From Panopea generosa (taxonomy: Eukaryota > Mollusca > Bivalvia > Adapedonta > Hiatellidae), in the NCBI GenBank assembly GCA_029582155.1, contig CM055900.1:42771236-42835235 (forward strand): 64,000 bases of DNA, in the 5' to 3' direction. This document shows, piece after piece, positions 12,021 through 24,750 of this stretch. How positions within the stretch are numbered: position 1 is the stretch's first letter; every line of letters begins with the position of its first letter. The position numbers were made by a program, and so were the translations under genes. The notes beneath the pieces were generated by a model. It saw only the letters and a program-made list of their open reading frames with translations, had not been told where the DNA came from and ran no database searches.

Positions 12021-14799
12021 TATATCTTTCTCTCTCTCATTTCAAGATAATATAATAACAACAACCTTCTTTACTTCTAATTGTCTGCACAATTTGTTAC
12101 CGTGAATAAAATACTGAAACTTTACCAATTACATAAAACGTTTATCTTCCATCATTGTATGTTTTAAGCACGGGCGGATTTACATAAGCATGCTTTTAAC
12201 CCACACCATTTTCTGTATATCTGTCTATCATTCTTACAGCTTATAAAATAGTACATGTTATTGTATTGTAACATAAAGATATTAAAATAAAATATGTTTA
12301 AACTAAATTATTATGTCAGACACTACCGTTTTAAAATAATATATACGCTTTTCAGCTGTAAAAAAGGCAAACATATAACAGCACACGATTATGTAGTCAA
12401 ATAACTACATTTCATTTCAGATACAAATAGTTAAATATAAAGGTTAGATATTAATGCATTGATATGTAAGGTCTCGATGCACATAAGTCCATCACAAGTA
12501 TTGTATCTACCGTTGTGTCTATGCCCCTACTTTTACCGCTCTATCTCTTGGACACAAAGGAAATCAAAACAAAATCCCCACCTAAGAAACATGCTACACT
12601 GAATAACGCCTACGAACCCATCACATATGATACATATCGAACCCTTTATACCCAGTCTTTCTTAACAAGAGCCAGGCGTTTACCCATGATGGGTCAGAAA
12701 TAATGTTTTAAATTGATAAAGTACGTACGCTTCCATGGCCAGCAAGAGGCGAAATGTTTTTAGTTACTTATATTCGTGTATATTTTTTATCATTTGAGAT
12801 ACACTACGGAATAGAGAGGATACAGATTCTTACTACCTCTATGTTGTCTCCAGTGCTTCCTCTAAGAAACGAAAATAAATTAAATATGATAACATATATC
12901 ATGTAAACAATTGCACAGCTGGTCTAACGACAGCAATATACAGTTTCTACTGACCTGTTACCAATAGATTAACTATCCAGACAGTATGATAAATATATAA
13001 CAGTGGTTAGCAACTTTCACTATCTTCCGGCTGACCGGCTATTTTCTGGCTGCAATTAAAATACAAATGCAGTTTTTGGTCCCTATTTGGTCAACAGTGT
13101 AAATTTTGAACCTGAGTATAACGACATCTGAAGCACGGATATAACCATGGCCGTTTGTCTGCTGGCTTGCTGGTTGATAATTAGGGTAATTATGTTACGG
13201 TCTAATAACAAAGTCGGCACTGACATATCAAACAGTTCCATTAATGTAAACTGTGGTACTAGAATAAACCTGGGAATACGTTTTAATAACCGAATCAATT
13301 GCTCACTACATATATCCCTATAAACGATTATTTCTGAACATTGTAAACTTCCGTTATTCCGGTGTTTTATTAAACATACTATGGAACTAATACATGTAAC
13401 CCTCCATCAGTTTTTTATTTGAATGTGAACATCTAAATCACATATACGAAAAATTTATACCATTCTCATCGTATACTTGTATTATTATCACAACATAATT
13501 ATATATCGTAAATTTGATAAATGTGTTACTTTCATTTGCAAATTTAAAAATTGCGATGACATAATCCCGAGAGTGCAATAATAATTGTGAAAGGCGTACG
13601 TATTTGTAAAAATAGAATTATCCACACAATTGCTATTTTTAGGTATTATCATTTACAGAGAAAAAAACTTTCCAAATCAGTATTGTTGAAGAAACAACCA
13701 CTATTCGAAATTTTGGCTCCTCACTTTTTTAACGGAAAAAATATTCGTTTATATGCAGATGATGCGTTTACAAGTACAAACTCTGTCGTTAAAGGTCAAT
13801 TTGCGATAGTTTAGACAACGATGCAATTATTCGCTGTTCATCTTCTGAGAACTTTGTGCTACAAATACATTAACTTAATATTAAATAGAAGATACATTTT
13901 AAAGACATTTTCATACATTGCGACTTCTAACAAATGAACTGGAATATCTTATTTTGACAAGTTGTATGAACTTAGTGAGATGTACTGGATATACACATTC
14001 GGTGAGTTATTTACGTTATACTTAATTATCATTAAGCTAAATAAAATAATAGCAAAAGCCCAAAACCCATTTACTTATTCTCAACTCAACTCCCCCTTCC
14101 TCCTTAATCAAACGCTATCGGTTTAGTTCGATTTTTATTTAAAAGAGTAGGAGCTGTTGAACTCGTTTAATGCATGTTCATATTTCAGTTACCACTACCA
14201 ATACAATGCAACTTCATGTGAGTCTTCATTACCATCAAGGAACTCAAAGGGGCTAAATGGGATAACTTCATTTAGATTGTATACAAAAATATGGCCCTTT
14301 AAACATGGAAAGTTCGGTTAAAGTTTTTAGGCATGCTCATAGTTTCAGTTATCACTACCATACATCGGTGAAACTTTATATCATAATTTATGATTTATAA
14401 TATTATTTAATAAAGTCCAGATGAGAACATGATCTTCTATTTATCTATCGTTATACCTGTAATTCTAACGTGGGGTTGGAAAAGTCTTTCTATACGGGAA
14501 ATTCTTCATCTTCATGTATTTTTCAATTAGAGTTATTACTATAATAGTTTTGTACAATGGGGGTTTGGAAATGTCTTAGAACGAAGAGAAGATATCCCAT
14601 TTAAAATTGGACATGATTAAACGTTCACATTAAATATTATGCCGACGGGAAAGTTCTCTTCTTCTGCTTATATTTCCCATTAAAACGAGTAATTACAAGA
14701 TCTAGAAAATAAGATTGAATTAGCATACACTTTTAAGATAGCGAGTTATAACTCCTCAGGTAAATGTATCTTTGGTGGGTTTGGCAATTTCAGAAATAG
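12021..14799. other. Intergenic, nothing recognised
   Basis: Low-GC sequence with no convincing exon, RNA gene or mobile element. Short open frames near 12515, 13083 and 13587 lack codon bias or recognisable motifs. Confidence 0.4.
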
Positions 14800-15415
14800 T
14801 ACTCTAAAAGAGCGAGTTTGCTTTTATACAATATTGTCGTGCTCAACCGTGCGTATCGAGTCAAGCGTAGAAAAAGAAATTTCTCTTGTTTTGTCATCGA
14901 AATATATTTTATAATATATTTAGACGAGATCTTGTCATGTGTATTTCTCCTATTAAAAGAAGACATTTTTATAAAAGAAATGTCCTCTTCTTGGAGGATT
15001 TTATATGCAGCACTAAAGAGACGTTTTCCTTATACTTGACGAATATTTCTTCCAAACGCGTGCATTCCTTAGAAAAATATCTCTTATGTTGCTAGCGAGA
15101 AAGTTCTTCTTTACCTATGCAAACGAGATAATTCTCTTCTTCTGCATACTTCTCCGATTACGACGAAACAATTTTAGGAGAGAAATTTTTCTCTTCTGGG
15201 AGGGCCTTGCTTTTACATACTATACTGAAGAGACGTTTCCTTTCTACTTGACAGTTTTGATTCATTCTTTCAAAAGCGTGCATTTGAACACCATTTCTAG
15301 AGGAGAAAATTTCTCTTGTAAAATATTGCATTACAACAGCGAATATCTTAAAAATATGTCACTTTATTGGTCTCATTCGTACTTTAAGTCAAATTCGGTT
15401 GATTTGTAGGGGTAA
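14800..15415. repeat. Old diverged direct repeat, about 205-210 bp
   Basis: Two blurred copies share GAAGAGACGTTTCC-like and GCGTGCATT-like words in the same order (15014-15070 and 15220-15290). Related AAATTTCTCTT/TTCTTCTGC words occur earlier, from about 14640. Probably an eroded tandem repeat. The open frames here follow the repeat and are not taken as genes. Confidence 0.45.
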
Positions 15416-15709
15416 AGCACACGTTTGGATTTTCTCTTTTTATTTTGGAGTGCATTACCTGAGCAATACAAAGTTAAATTTAAACTGATACACGTGTACA
15501 ACAGGAAACCATATTTTTTTATAAGCTCATGAAATTTGCTAAGATTTCCATATAAACACTTCTGTCAGATGTCATCTTGCTAGCAGAAAGTGCACAAAAT
15601 CGTGAGAGAAATGCTTTTAAATATTTAACAGGAAACTGCATTTACATTAACCAGTTTAAACCTACACAAAAACGGAATGTATGTATGCTGTGATATACCT
15701 GTACTAACA

Positions 15710-18020
15710 TTAATTACATACATACCTATACAAACACTTTAATATATATAATGATGATATACTTACACATTACACATATGTCTGATATACTTGTAGACAC
15801 TTTAATACATATATACGTGATATACCTGTATACACTATAATACATGTATGCCTGATATACAAGTATATACTATAATATTTGTATGCCTGAAATACCTATA
15901 CACATTAGTATGCATGGTTGATATACCTGTATAAACTATAATACACATATGCCTTATATATCTGTACACACTATAATACATGTATGCCTGATATACCTGC
16001 ACACACTATAATACTTGTATGTCTGATATACCTGTACACACTATAATACATGTATTCTGGATATTCCTGTACACACTACAATACATGTATATCTTATATA
16101 ATTGCACACACTTTAATACATGTATGCCTGATATACCTGTACACACTATAATACATGTATTCTGGATATTCCTGTACACACTACATTACATGTTTATCTT
16201 TTATACCTGCACACACTATAATACATGTATGCCTGATATACCTGTACACACTATAATACACATATGCATGATATTCCTGTGTACATTATAACACATGTAT
16301 GTCTGATATACCTGCATACACTATAATACATGCATGCTTGATACACCTGTACATACTATAATACATGTATGTCTGATATAACTTTACAAACAATAATACA
16401 CATATCTTTGATATTGATGTACACACTATAATACATGTATGGCTAATAAACCTGATCATATTATAATACATGTATACCAGATATACCTGCAAACACTATT
16501 ACACATGTATGTCTGGATATACCTGCAAACACTATAATTAACGTATGCCTGATATAACTGTACACACAAACAATTCATATATGCCTGATATACATGTACA
16601 CACTATAATACATGTGTATCTGATATACCTGTACACACTAAAATGCACGTATGTTTTGATATTCCTGTACACACTATAATACATGTATGTCTGATATACC
16701 TGTACACACTGTTATACATGTATGCCTGACATACCTGTACACTCTATAATACATGTATGCCTGATATACCTGTACACTCTGTTATACATGTATGCCTGAC
16801 ATACCTGTACACTTCTATAATACATGAATGTCTGATATACCTGTACTCACTGTTATACATGTATGCCTGATATACCTGTACACTCATATACATGTATGCC
16901 TGATATACCTGTACACAATATAACACATATACACACATGAATGCCCGATATACCTGTACACACTATAATACATGTATGCCTGATATACATGCATACACTA
17001 TAATACCTGTATGCCTGATATACCTGCATACACTATAATATATGAAAGCCTGACATACCTGTACACTCTATAATACATGTATGTCTGATATACCTGTACA
17101 CACTGTCATACATGTATGCCTGATATACCTGTACACTCAATAATACATGTATGCCTGATATACCTGTACACACTATAACACATATACACACATGTATGCC
17201 TGATATACCTGTACACACTATAATACATGTATGCCTGATATACATGCATACACTATAATACCTGTATGCCTGATATACCTGCATACACTATAATATATGT
17301 AAGCCTGATATACCTGTACACACTATAATATATGTATGGCTGATATACCTGTACACACTATAATACATGTATGCCTGATATACCTGTACACATAATAATA
17401 CATGTATGTCTGATATACCTGTACACACTATAATACATGTATGTTTGATATTCCTGTACACACTATAATACATGTATGTCTGATATACCTGTACACACTG
17501 TAATACATATATGTCTGATATACCTGCAAACACTATAATACACATATGCTTGATATTCCTGTACACACTTTAATACATGTATGCCTGAGATACCTGCACA
17601 CACTATAATACATGTATGCTTGATATATCTGCACACACTATAATATATATATATGTGTGATATTCCTATACACACTTTAATACGTGTATGCCTGTTATAC
17701 CTGTACACACTATAATACATGTATGCCAGATATACCAGAACACATTATATTACATGTGTTGCTAATTTACCGCACACACTATAATAAATGTATGGCTAAT
17801 ATAACTGTACACACTATATTACATGTATGCCTGATATACCTGCACACACTATAATACATGTATGTCTGCTATACCTGCACCCACTATAATGCATGTATGC
17901 GTGATATTCATATACACACTATAATACGTGTATACCTGATACACCTGTGCACACTATAATAAATGTATGCCTGATATACCTGTACGCATTACAATATATG
18001 TATGTCTGACATGCTGCTCA
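15710..18020. repeat. 35-bp satellite array (about 65 copies)
   Basis: Tandem units of 35 bp with the consensus words CTATAATACATGTATGCCTG and ATATACCTGTACACA. CCTGTACACA recurs at 16031 and 16066, giving the period. Homogeneity is highest at about 16,650-17,620 and lower at the edges. Since 35 is not a multiple of three, frames rotate every 105 bp, which explains the many short minus-strand open frames. Confidence 0.95.
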
Positions 18021-18354
18021 CACTTAAACAGTTTTTTACATCTACCAATGTATAACTACATGAAGCCACATTAACTGAAAATTTATATTTAAAAAAGAGA
18101 AGTTGAAATATGTGTAAATATTGTTTAATAATAGATATTACATTGAATCTTTTTTCATATTACAAAAGCCGGTTTAAACTTATGCAATTTAAAATGAATT
18201 ATTAGGCGACATGGCTTAACATATACTATAATATTGCTTGATAATTGGGAAAAAATATTTTGTTGATACATGTATGTTGGGCACGAGAGATAATAATCTG
18301 GCTATGAGAAAAAAAACGCAAATACAGTTCAGTCATTTTCAGAAAGCAACATTG
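18021..18354. other. 3' flank of the amine oxidase gene
   Basis: Unique AT-rich sequence between the 35-bp satellite and the stop codon. On the minus strand an ATTAAA hexamer at 18129-18124 is a candidate polyadenylation signal about 230 bp past the stop. Confidence 0.35.
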
Positions 18355-19259
18355 TCACAGGGTTCCAAATGTTTTGTGCTTCTCAACCAGGGCCTGGAAT
18401 GAAAATACTTGCATCAACCCAGAGAAAATGGCGCCCTGAATCCAGCCATTTGTCCATGACAGCGTGTCTCCAGCAATATATATTGTTTGTGTTGGTTTGA
18501 CCAGGATCTCCATATTTTCCATGTAACCAGGTTCGATTTCGGCAATGCCACCTTGTGTGAATTGTTCATTACCCCAAACCTGAATCTTCCCAATTTCAAA
18601 TTCTTCAAGAATTTCAGGATGTAATTTACTTATCTGGTGCCGCACTTCAGTGATGGCATGTTTGGTTCCGTTTGTATTAAATGCAAGATTACTGTCGGGC
18701 CACGAATAAACGAGAAGAATACCCCTTTTTGTATCCGGTATGCCAGAGCCATTGAAATCCGGATAGTGCAGTTGGCCGATTTTCATATCGGTCCGGCTAA
18801 AGCCTCCCCTGACCAACATCTTTCTGCCAAAATCGAGTTTTACATTGCAGCATAACTTTCGTACCAGAATAATAATTTATATTTACAAGGGCTTTCCTTT
18901 TTTTTAATGACAAAGGTACCTCTATGCTGTCTAGAACGGCAAGCGGTACTGTTAGAAATACAGCATTCCCTTTAAATACTTTTTTATCGCCAGTAGTTGT
19001 ATTTGTTCCCTCGACTATTACTGTTTTGTTGCCAGATACCGTATTTTTCTTTTACAGCTTCAACCCTCACACCAAACACAATATTGTTTTGCAGTTCGAC
19101 TTCCTTATTCCAGCCGTTCCTGTTTTTCCCCAAGAAAGCTTTGGGTAACGCATCCATTCCATCAGCTGGCGTGTATGTGGGGTCTTCCCAAACCTCCGCT
19201 ATTTTCAACCGTACCCATGTTGCTAAACCAAGCGAAATTGGCAGATGGTAAATACAGAC
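18355..19259 (-). pseudogene. Amine oxidase exon 6 (C-terminal), two frameshifts
   Basis: A long terminal exon starting in phase 0 after TCTAATAG. Frame 1 holds DGMDALPKAFLG and the beta strands that follow. It breaks at an A5 run (plus-strand 19044-19048). The next frame carries VFLTVPLAVLDSIEVPL and TRFWQKD and breaks at the C4 run 18806-18809. The third frame holds FNGSGIPDTKRGILLVYSW and AGDTLSWTNGWIQGAIFSGL and ends at TGA 18357-18355. All three pieces align in order with one amine oxidase C-terminal half. Confidence 0.85.
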
Positions 19260-19534
19260 CTATTAGAACAAATCAATTATTATTAGAATGTGAAGGTGCA
19301 AAAATACACATGGCATTGGTATCATTATATACAGATTTCCTTCTTACATTCATCGCCGTACTTGCTAAAGAATTCAATGTTAAGGCAATAAAATGTAATT
19401 TTCCTGATGGCAAACAGTCTTTTCTACGATTCGGAAATGTAATGTCAGAAAAAATATATGTGTGCTAATTAAAGTCCATATATAGTTGCTATCGCATTTT
19501 ACAAACAAGGAATCTCGTATGAAACACGCCTTAC

Positions 19535-19727
19535 TTTGAAAGCATCCACTGCTGCTTTTGGCCAAGGCCTCAGTTGGTATTCTGACACAGATTGGTGCGT
19601 TGTTCCGAGCAGAAATTCGCGCATTGAGAGTTTGCCCCACTTTCAATCCAACTTTGCCAATCTTGTTCTGTTGGAGTTGTACCAAGATCCTTTTCAACTG
19701 GTTCAAACGTCCGTTCGTATAAATCCA
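19535..19727 (-). pseudogene. Amine oxidase exon 5, one frameshift
   Basis: Acceptor TTTCAG and donor AAA|GTAAGG are good. The first half reads DLYERTFEPVEKDLG, the second SMREFL followed by LRPWP and AAVDAF. Both match the helical substrate domain of L-amino-acid oxidases but lie in different frames. The switch falls at 19634-19644, beside a run of A and a run of G. A second exon half in its own frame would not be kept without purifying selection, so the break is recent or artefactual. Confidence 0.75.
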
Positions 19728-20364
19728 CTGAAATCAAGCAAATCCATTAATAAAGGTTATATGGAGGGGGGGGGATATTTGGTTGTTTCGGTGAAACATC
19801 ATTTTCATTTGAATGATTGAACACTAGTGTAGTGCGGTTCAGATTGTCGAAACTACATTTTAGAATATCAATTTTAATCTTTTTAAGAGTTAAATTTAAA
19901 TACTATTTCACTAAAAACAACATGTTTTATTAATGATGGGCAAGCATGAGAACATCAAACTTAATTATAGTTTTTTTACCTGTGGAATTATCATAACGAA
20001 TTGAGAATGTAATTCATCAAAAAGTATAACATAAAAGAAAATATTGTCTGTTTGATACAACGTTACAATGTCATACTATTTTGATCGATGTACATCATTA
20101 AAGGTGTAGACTACGTTATTTGTAAAATCTCACTCAGTGAACATGTCTATAATAAAAGTAAAAACAGCTAAAATTTGATAAGGAAAGATAAATCACTATT
20201 GAGGTAAACATATTTTAAATTTCAATAATTATGAATTACCGAATGGTAGACACATACAAAGTTACGATGGACACATTAGTTCATTTCCATTCACCATTGT
20301 TTCACTTATATACATTTATTCATTCCTATAGTCACCAATAAACAAAATGAAATTATTCCCGTAC

Positions 20365-20466
20365 ATATTCCCTTGATATGCAGCTTCTTTTTCACTTCAT
20401 TTGTAAGGTTTTGATCCCATCCAGTAAACCATTTATCACTGTACACGCCGTTATTCTCTTTCCAGT
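20365..20466 (-). CDS. Amine oxidase exon 4
   Basis: A 102-bp exon after a T-rich acceptor (TTTTTTTAG) with donor ATAT|GTACGG. Its residues (including DKWFTGWDQNL) carry no named motif. It is included because the segment is open, has good splice signals, and its phases (two bases in, one base out) fit exactly between exons 3 and 5. Confidence 0.55.
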
Positions 20467-20806
20467 CTAAAAAAACAAATGGATACATATCACTGGTTTT
20501 AAAAAATAGAATTATTTTTTTTCTTTAATGTTATAAGAATGTTTCCATGCAATCTTCTAGCTGTTATATACATCAATTAAGTCACATAATCCCAAATTAT
20601 ACGTCATTTTATCCTATATTAAAAAAATGATACCCGCTAGAGCGGGCAACATAACATATTTGTGTGATCATTACAGTATAACACTCAGTTTACGTACACT
20701 AGTAAATACGGATACCACCAACCAAGCAATGAATTGGGTAGCGGTAAATACCAATACTCCTTGGTTAAGTATTTATTTCTAAAAGTTTAGAGATTGATCG
20801 AAAGTC

Positions 20807-21098
20807 GCCGGGCCGATTAGCTCAGTCGGTTACGCGTCTGACTATCAATCCAGGGGTCGTGAGTTCGAATCCCCCGCCCGGCAACAGTACTCCGTGATGA
20901 TTGATATACGACTTTGTGTCTCATTATCATTCGTCTCTCCACCACTGATTCAAGTGGGAAAGTTATTAGTTACTTGCGGAGATGGGGTGTGCTCGAGAAC
21001 TGGTTAATCTTAGGAAACAGTGGTTAGGTTAACTGATCGTCTGTTAGCCCTCGATGGCATAAAAATGACGCTAAATATGCAATCAATCAATCAATCAA
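20807..21098 (+). mobile_element. tRNA-derived SINE, full length, 12-bp TSD
   Basis: A 292-bp element with a tRNA-like head (GATTAGCTCAGTCGGTTACG as box A, GAGTTCGAATCCC as box B, and complementary ends GCCGGGC/GCCCGGC), a unique body and a 3' tail of ATCA repeats. It is flanked by the 12-bp duplication TGATCGAAAGTC at 20795-20806 and 21099-21110. The anticodon and T stems do not fold as in a functional tRNA. It lies in the intron between exons 4 and 3 of the amine oxidase gene. Confidence 0.92.
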
Positions 21099-21110
21099 TG
21101 ATCGAAAGTC

Positions 21111-21250
21111 ATTTCTTATTATTAGTTTCTAGTTTAGATTTGCTTGGGCTAAGCTTTGTTCTACTTGTTTTACATTCTTTTAAATATGAAAATAGTTTAT
21201 CAAAGTTAAGTTGTAACGTTTTGCATTTAACATTTATTGCCACAACATAT
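21111..21250 (+). repeat. Dispersed repeat A, copy 1
   Basis: About 130 bp including GTTTCTAGTTTAGATTTGCT and TTGGGCTAAG, similar over its length to 56940-57075 with scattered substitutions. The SINE at 20807 inserted at its left edge. Its class is unknown. Confidence 0.6.
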
Positions 21251-22258
21251 ATTCATATAGGACACTGACACACATCTTTATTATTTATTATAGATGGAAA
21301 ACATTTTCTTTAAATGTATTCTAATGCGTTTTCGCTTACTTGGGTTGAATCGATGATTCCCGAAAATTTCTAAACGTTTATGGATATAACTGAGATTATA
21401 TATAATACTAATAAATACTAAATCATGTACGTTTATCCACGAGTCAGTTCTAATTCAAATATATGGGTTAATTGCGAGTTTATATACATGTATTAGACGA
21501 TAAACAACGGTATTAAGCACCAGATATGATCAAGATAACCACTATTTTAAATGAATATTACATAATACCTTTAATTATATACCCCTGCACATTATTTATT
21601 TATTAGGTAAAGGTAAACAATGAATCCCGGACACCATTACCATTGATTGTACGGATAATGGTCCGAACTTTTTCATAAATAAGCATAAAATGTACATATT
21701 AGAAGTACCAAGATCTATTTATCAAACATAATTGATCCTCGTGCAGTCGTCTGATGTAAACAAGATACAAGAAACAAGAAAAAATTCTACTCAAACTGGC
21801 GTTCGTAATTAACTTATCTGCCAAGGAAACTGTTCGCCTTATCGATAAATACACTTTACCGTGTATAAACAATAAGGGCATAATTATGATTTTACATTTT
21901 CTCTTCCAATATGTAACAGTAACAGTATTTACTAGATACACCAGTATCCATTAAATGAATAGATGCAGATAAACAAACAGTTCACGGCTATAGTTTTTAC
22001 TCGATGTTTTTAATGAGGTTTAACGCCATTTTCAACCTCATTTCAGGTCATCATCTATAATGTTTTGTGCACAAGTTCGTAAGTTTGAACCGTTATCTTA
22101 GTGTGTTAAACAACTTGTACTGTGTCAACTGTTTCTTTGTTAATCATTTATTTGAATGAGTATGAACATGCAGCTTATCAAACTGATGTTCTCGATAGTA
22201 TGTTGTACATAAGATAGTCTAGATAAAGGCTTTAAACTAAATTTACTTAACCTTTTAC
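21251..22258. other. Intron sequence, nothing else recognised
   Basis: AT-rich intronic DNA between the dispersed repeat and exon 3 of the amine oxidase gene. No further element is recognised. Confidence 0.4.
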
Positions 22259-22391
22259 TTTTTACTTTTTCTCCGAATCTGTAAATATATGCCTGCTCGT
22301 TGTAATTCTGGTACGTTTTTGTCTTAATTCCAAATAGGTCGATATAATGTTTTGGCAGAAAATGGCTGTAGGACAATCGCATGGCACCCCG
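22259..22391 (-). CDS. Amine oxidase exon 3: GAMR substrate/FAD region
   Basis: A 133-bp exon after GATAG containing GAMRLSYSHFLPKHYIDLFG, the counterpart of the GAMR or GPMR segment whose arginine contacts the substrate carboxylate in L-amino-acid oxidases. The donor is taken at A|GTAAAAGG because that is the only nearby GT giving phase 1, which fits exon 4. This donor is weak. Confidence 0.75.
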
Positions 22392-22517
22392 CTATCAAAA
22401 TAAAATCCAGAAATAAGTATTTTTAAACACCTCTCTCAATGAAAGGTTGTCATACTCAATTTAATAAACTTATAGAATACGATCCTTACAGTTAATATAG
22501 TACTAGAACCTTTTTCA

Positions 22518-22585
22518 AGTGGTAGAGCATTTCCTTGCAAGGAATAACCACTGGTTCAATACATGGTTGGTTCAAAACCATTAAA
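22518..22585 (+). other. Degenerate tRNA-Ala-like sequence
   Basis: AGTGGTAGAGCATTTCC, then a TTGCAAG loop flanked by TTCC/GGAA, then GGTTCAAT, resembles the D-loop, anticodon arm (TGC) and T-loop of tRNA-Ala. The acceptor stem is not recognisable, so it is a decayed pseudo-tRNA or SINE head, not a gene. Confidence 0.35.
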
Positions 22586-23455
22586 TGTAGATGCTTGCTC
22601 GCTCAGCGTTAGTTTAAACATATTTTATTTCGAATATCTTACAACATTACATATTTACAACAATTTTGTCAAAAGGATTGGAATTACAGACAAGTTTATG
22701 GAATTCTTCTCCTAAATACAATACAATACATAAACTATGATGACAACTGTGAATTTCTAGTACGCAAGATAACAACATTAATTTTATAATAACGATCAAA
22801 TGGAAGGACATATTATAGTAGAAATGGAAAACATGGCTATTAAATAATGCAATATGTTAAGTACATATTAGGGGGAATTATTGGCAACATTGATCGCTCA
22901 GCGTTAAAAAAATAAAGGATAGTTCCAGGACTGACCTACGTACTATAGTCACCAAACGATTTCTTGGTCAAATCATTCGCTAGTGCAGTTCATTTAATTT
23001 GTCAATAGTGGTCCGTTTTACTAATAACTCATTTTGATAAAATAAGAAACAGAAGTATATACAACGCGGTGATTTATGTTAACTGCTATGACAAGTTTAG
23101 ATGAATTCCTTTTTTGTAAGTCGTATTTTGATTGGATAATCAATAATAATGAGCGGACGTAATTTTATATGTCAATGTTATAAACTGAAACAACATCGCA
23201 TGATTAATATTATTCGAGGGCAAAGGAGACTGGCGTATCATGTGACTAGGTTTTGGTTATCATATCATATGTCTCTGAAGAGAGATAACTTATGGCTGCA
23301 GTGCTAACAAAAACCGACATAAGCAGATATACTGTGGTGGTATGGTGGAAATATTATCCCCTCACTCTTTCAATACATTACCTAATTTTTTATAACATTT
23401 AAAGTAAATTGAGTAAATATGAATGATTTCTCTTCATGATGTATAATTTATGTAC

Positions 23456-23540
23456 CTTCCGCATATAGTCCATCCATGAAACCCTCCCTACACGTCTTGA
23501 TTCTTCCCCCGACATGACCCTCTGCTTCAATGATCGTTAT
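23456..23540 (-). CDS. Amine oxidase exon 2: GG motif
   Basis: An 85-bp exon starting in phase 0 after GGAATAG and ending GCGGAAG|GTACAT. It continues the Rossmann fold with a beta strand, an acidic residue for the FAD ribose (IIEAEG) and the VGGRI motif typical of flavin amine oxidases, then reaches YAE just before the GAMR block of the next exon. The phase with the next exon fits only if the run of four G at its start is three, or if a non-canonical donor is used. Confidence 0.8.
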
Positions 23541-23821
23541 CTATTCCATAAATCGAAGGTGGAATATAATTATGAGGCTCGTCTCATGGACTCGCACACT
23601 ATTCATAGATAAATGTATAAGGAATATGACCCTAGAATACGACATAGTTACGGATGTCTATGGTAAAATATATTGTAGATACTTCACAATGAATGAAATT
23701 AAGATAACAATAAAATTAAATTATTCGGTCTGACGAATAATAAAGATCAAAATTATGGCTAATTGTATTAAGAAAAAAAACGCTCAACAGGCGATTTGAA
23801 AAAGATACACTCACCTTACTA

Positions 23822-23932
23822 GTCAATAACTTTCAAGAGTAAATAACATTCAAGAGTAAATAACATTCAAGAGTAAATAACTTTCAAGAGTAAATAACAG
23901 TCAAGAATTAATAACATTCAAGAGAAGATATC
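23822..23932. repeat. 17-bp minisatellite, six copies
   Basis: Units of the form TTCAAGAGTAAATAACA repeated six times, the later ones with substitutions. It sits in the intron between exons 2 and 1 of the amine oxidase gene. Confidence 0.9.
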
Positions 23933-24103
23933 ATTTAGTATTGATTGAAATCAGAATGACGCTAAAGTTAGTACTAGGTGTAATGTACGTGAGGAGTAAT
24001 ACGCATTTCATTATCACTCATGAACAGAGTCAATGAACCGATAATTTTCTTGCTTACATTCTGTGCTTTATCAGACCATCAATAATAACGTAACATAGAC
24101 TAC

Positions 24104-24328
24104 CTGATGTCCAACTTGGGCAAGTTCGTAAGCAGCCGACAGTCCAGTAATCCCGGCACCAATGACGATAACATGACGCTTGTCTGCTGGCGCCACCTTT
24201 TGGCGATACAATTTTTCAGCCTCAGGTTGCTGTGTTTGTTTTGCGTAAGCGTATCTCAGACCTCCATCTGTGATCCATGTCATGAATTCTTTGTAATTAC
24301 TTTCTTGGTGAATACCCCTGTCCTTGTA
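24104..24328 (-). CDS. Amine oxidase exon 1 (of those visible): FAD Rossmann fold
   Basis: A 225-bp exon, phase 0 to 0, bounded by TTTTAG before it and CAG|GTAGTC after it (read on the minus strand). It encodes 75 residues ending in the dinucleotide-binding motif GAGITGLSAAYELAQVGHQ (GxGxxG pattern). The preceding part resembles the N-terminal linker of secreted L-amino-acid oxidases. It has no start codon of its own that looks right, so an upstream exon with the start, perhaps a signal peptide, is expected. Confidence 0.85.
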
Positions 24329-24750
24329 CTAAAATATAACAATATGTTGATGACAGCAAATAAGCGCTGATAGCTGGTAAAACGAGCTACTAATTGAAGT
24401 ATATTGTCAAATCCTTTTGAAGGAGCTTTAATGTTCATGTTTATAATACATATATTCTCTTTTTAAATATTTGATGCGAAGGATTTGATTTTTTTCTTGA
24501 AATTGATTACAACTCGTTCATTAAACGTTTATATCCGTAAAATAGCTTACAATGCCACAATAAAGTATACAATCAACCTGTCTTAAGCAGCCAATTATAG
24601 GATGGAGTAAAAGTGACCTTTAATACAGGTGGTTGCTCAATACAGGTTAATGTGCTCTGAAAGCATAGAAATGGGAAATAACTATTGTGGCTGTTTAAGA
24701 TAAGTGACTGCTTAACAGAGATGACCAGACTGTATTTACAAAGGCATTAT

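Larger units (their letters stand above)
18355..24328 (-). pseudogene. L-amino-acid-oxidase-like flavin amine oxidase gene, frame broken
   Basis: Six exons on the minus strand rebuild most of a flavin-containing amine oxidase of the L-amino-acid oxidase type, a family that oxidatively deaminates amino acids to keto acids, ammonia and hydrogen peroxide using FAD. Visible family marks in order: the Rossmann FAD motif VIVIGAGITGLSAAYELA, the GG doublet VGGRI, the GAMRL block, an LRPWP segment, DGMDALPKAFLG, and near the C-terminus a GILLVYSW segment and the FAD-site block AGDTLSWTNGWIQGA. Splice phases agree across most junctions. The frame is interrupted in exon 5 (19634-19644) and twice in exon 6 (about 19044-19048 and 18806-18809), probably also at the start of exon 3 (22387-22390), each beside a short A or G run. 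No signal peptide exon was identified upstream. A minus-strand ATTAAA at 18129-18124 could serve polyadenylation. It is a pseudogene, or a real gene with assembly indels; the clean neighbouring transglutaminase favours the first. Confidence 0.8.

Noticed and set aside
13587-13814. RT-like YADD word in an open frame
   Set aside because: A single short LYADDA match without any neighbouring reverse transcriptase motif.
16019-17720. Cys/Tyr/Ile-rich minus-strand frames
   Set aside because: Read-through of the 35-bp satellite, which rotates frames every 105 bp.
20807-20885. Functional tRNA gene
   Set aside because: Box A, box B and the acceptor ends are present, but the T and anticodon stems do not pair properly and a SINE body, tail and target-site duplication follow.
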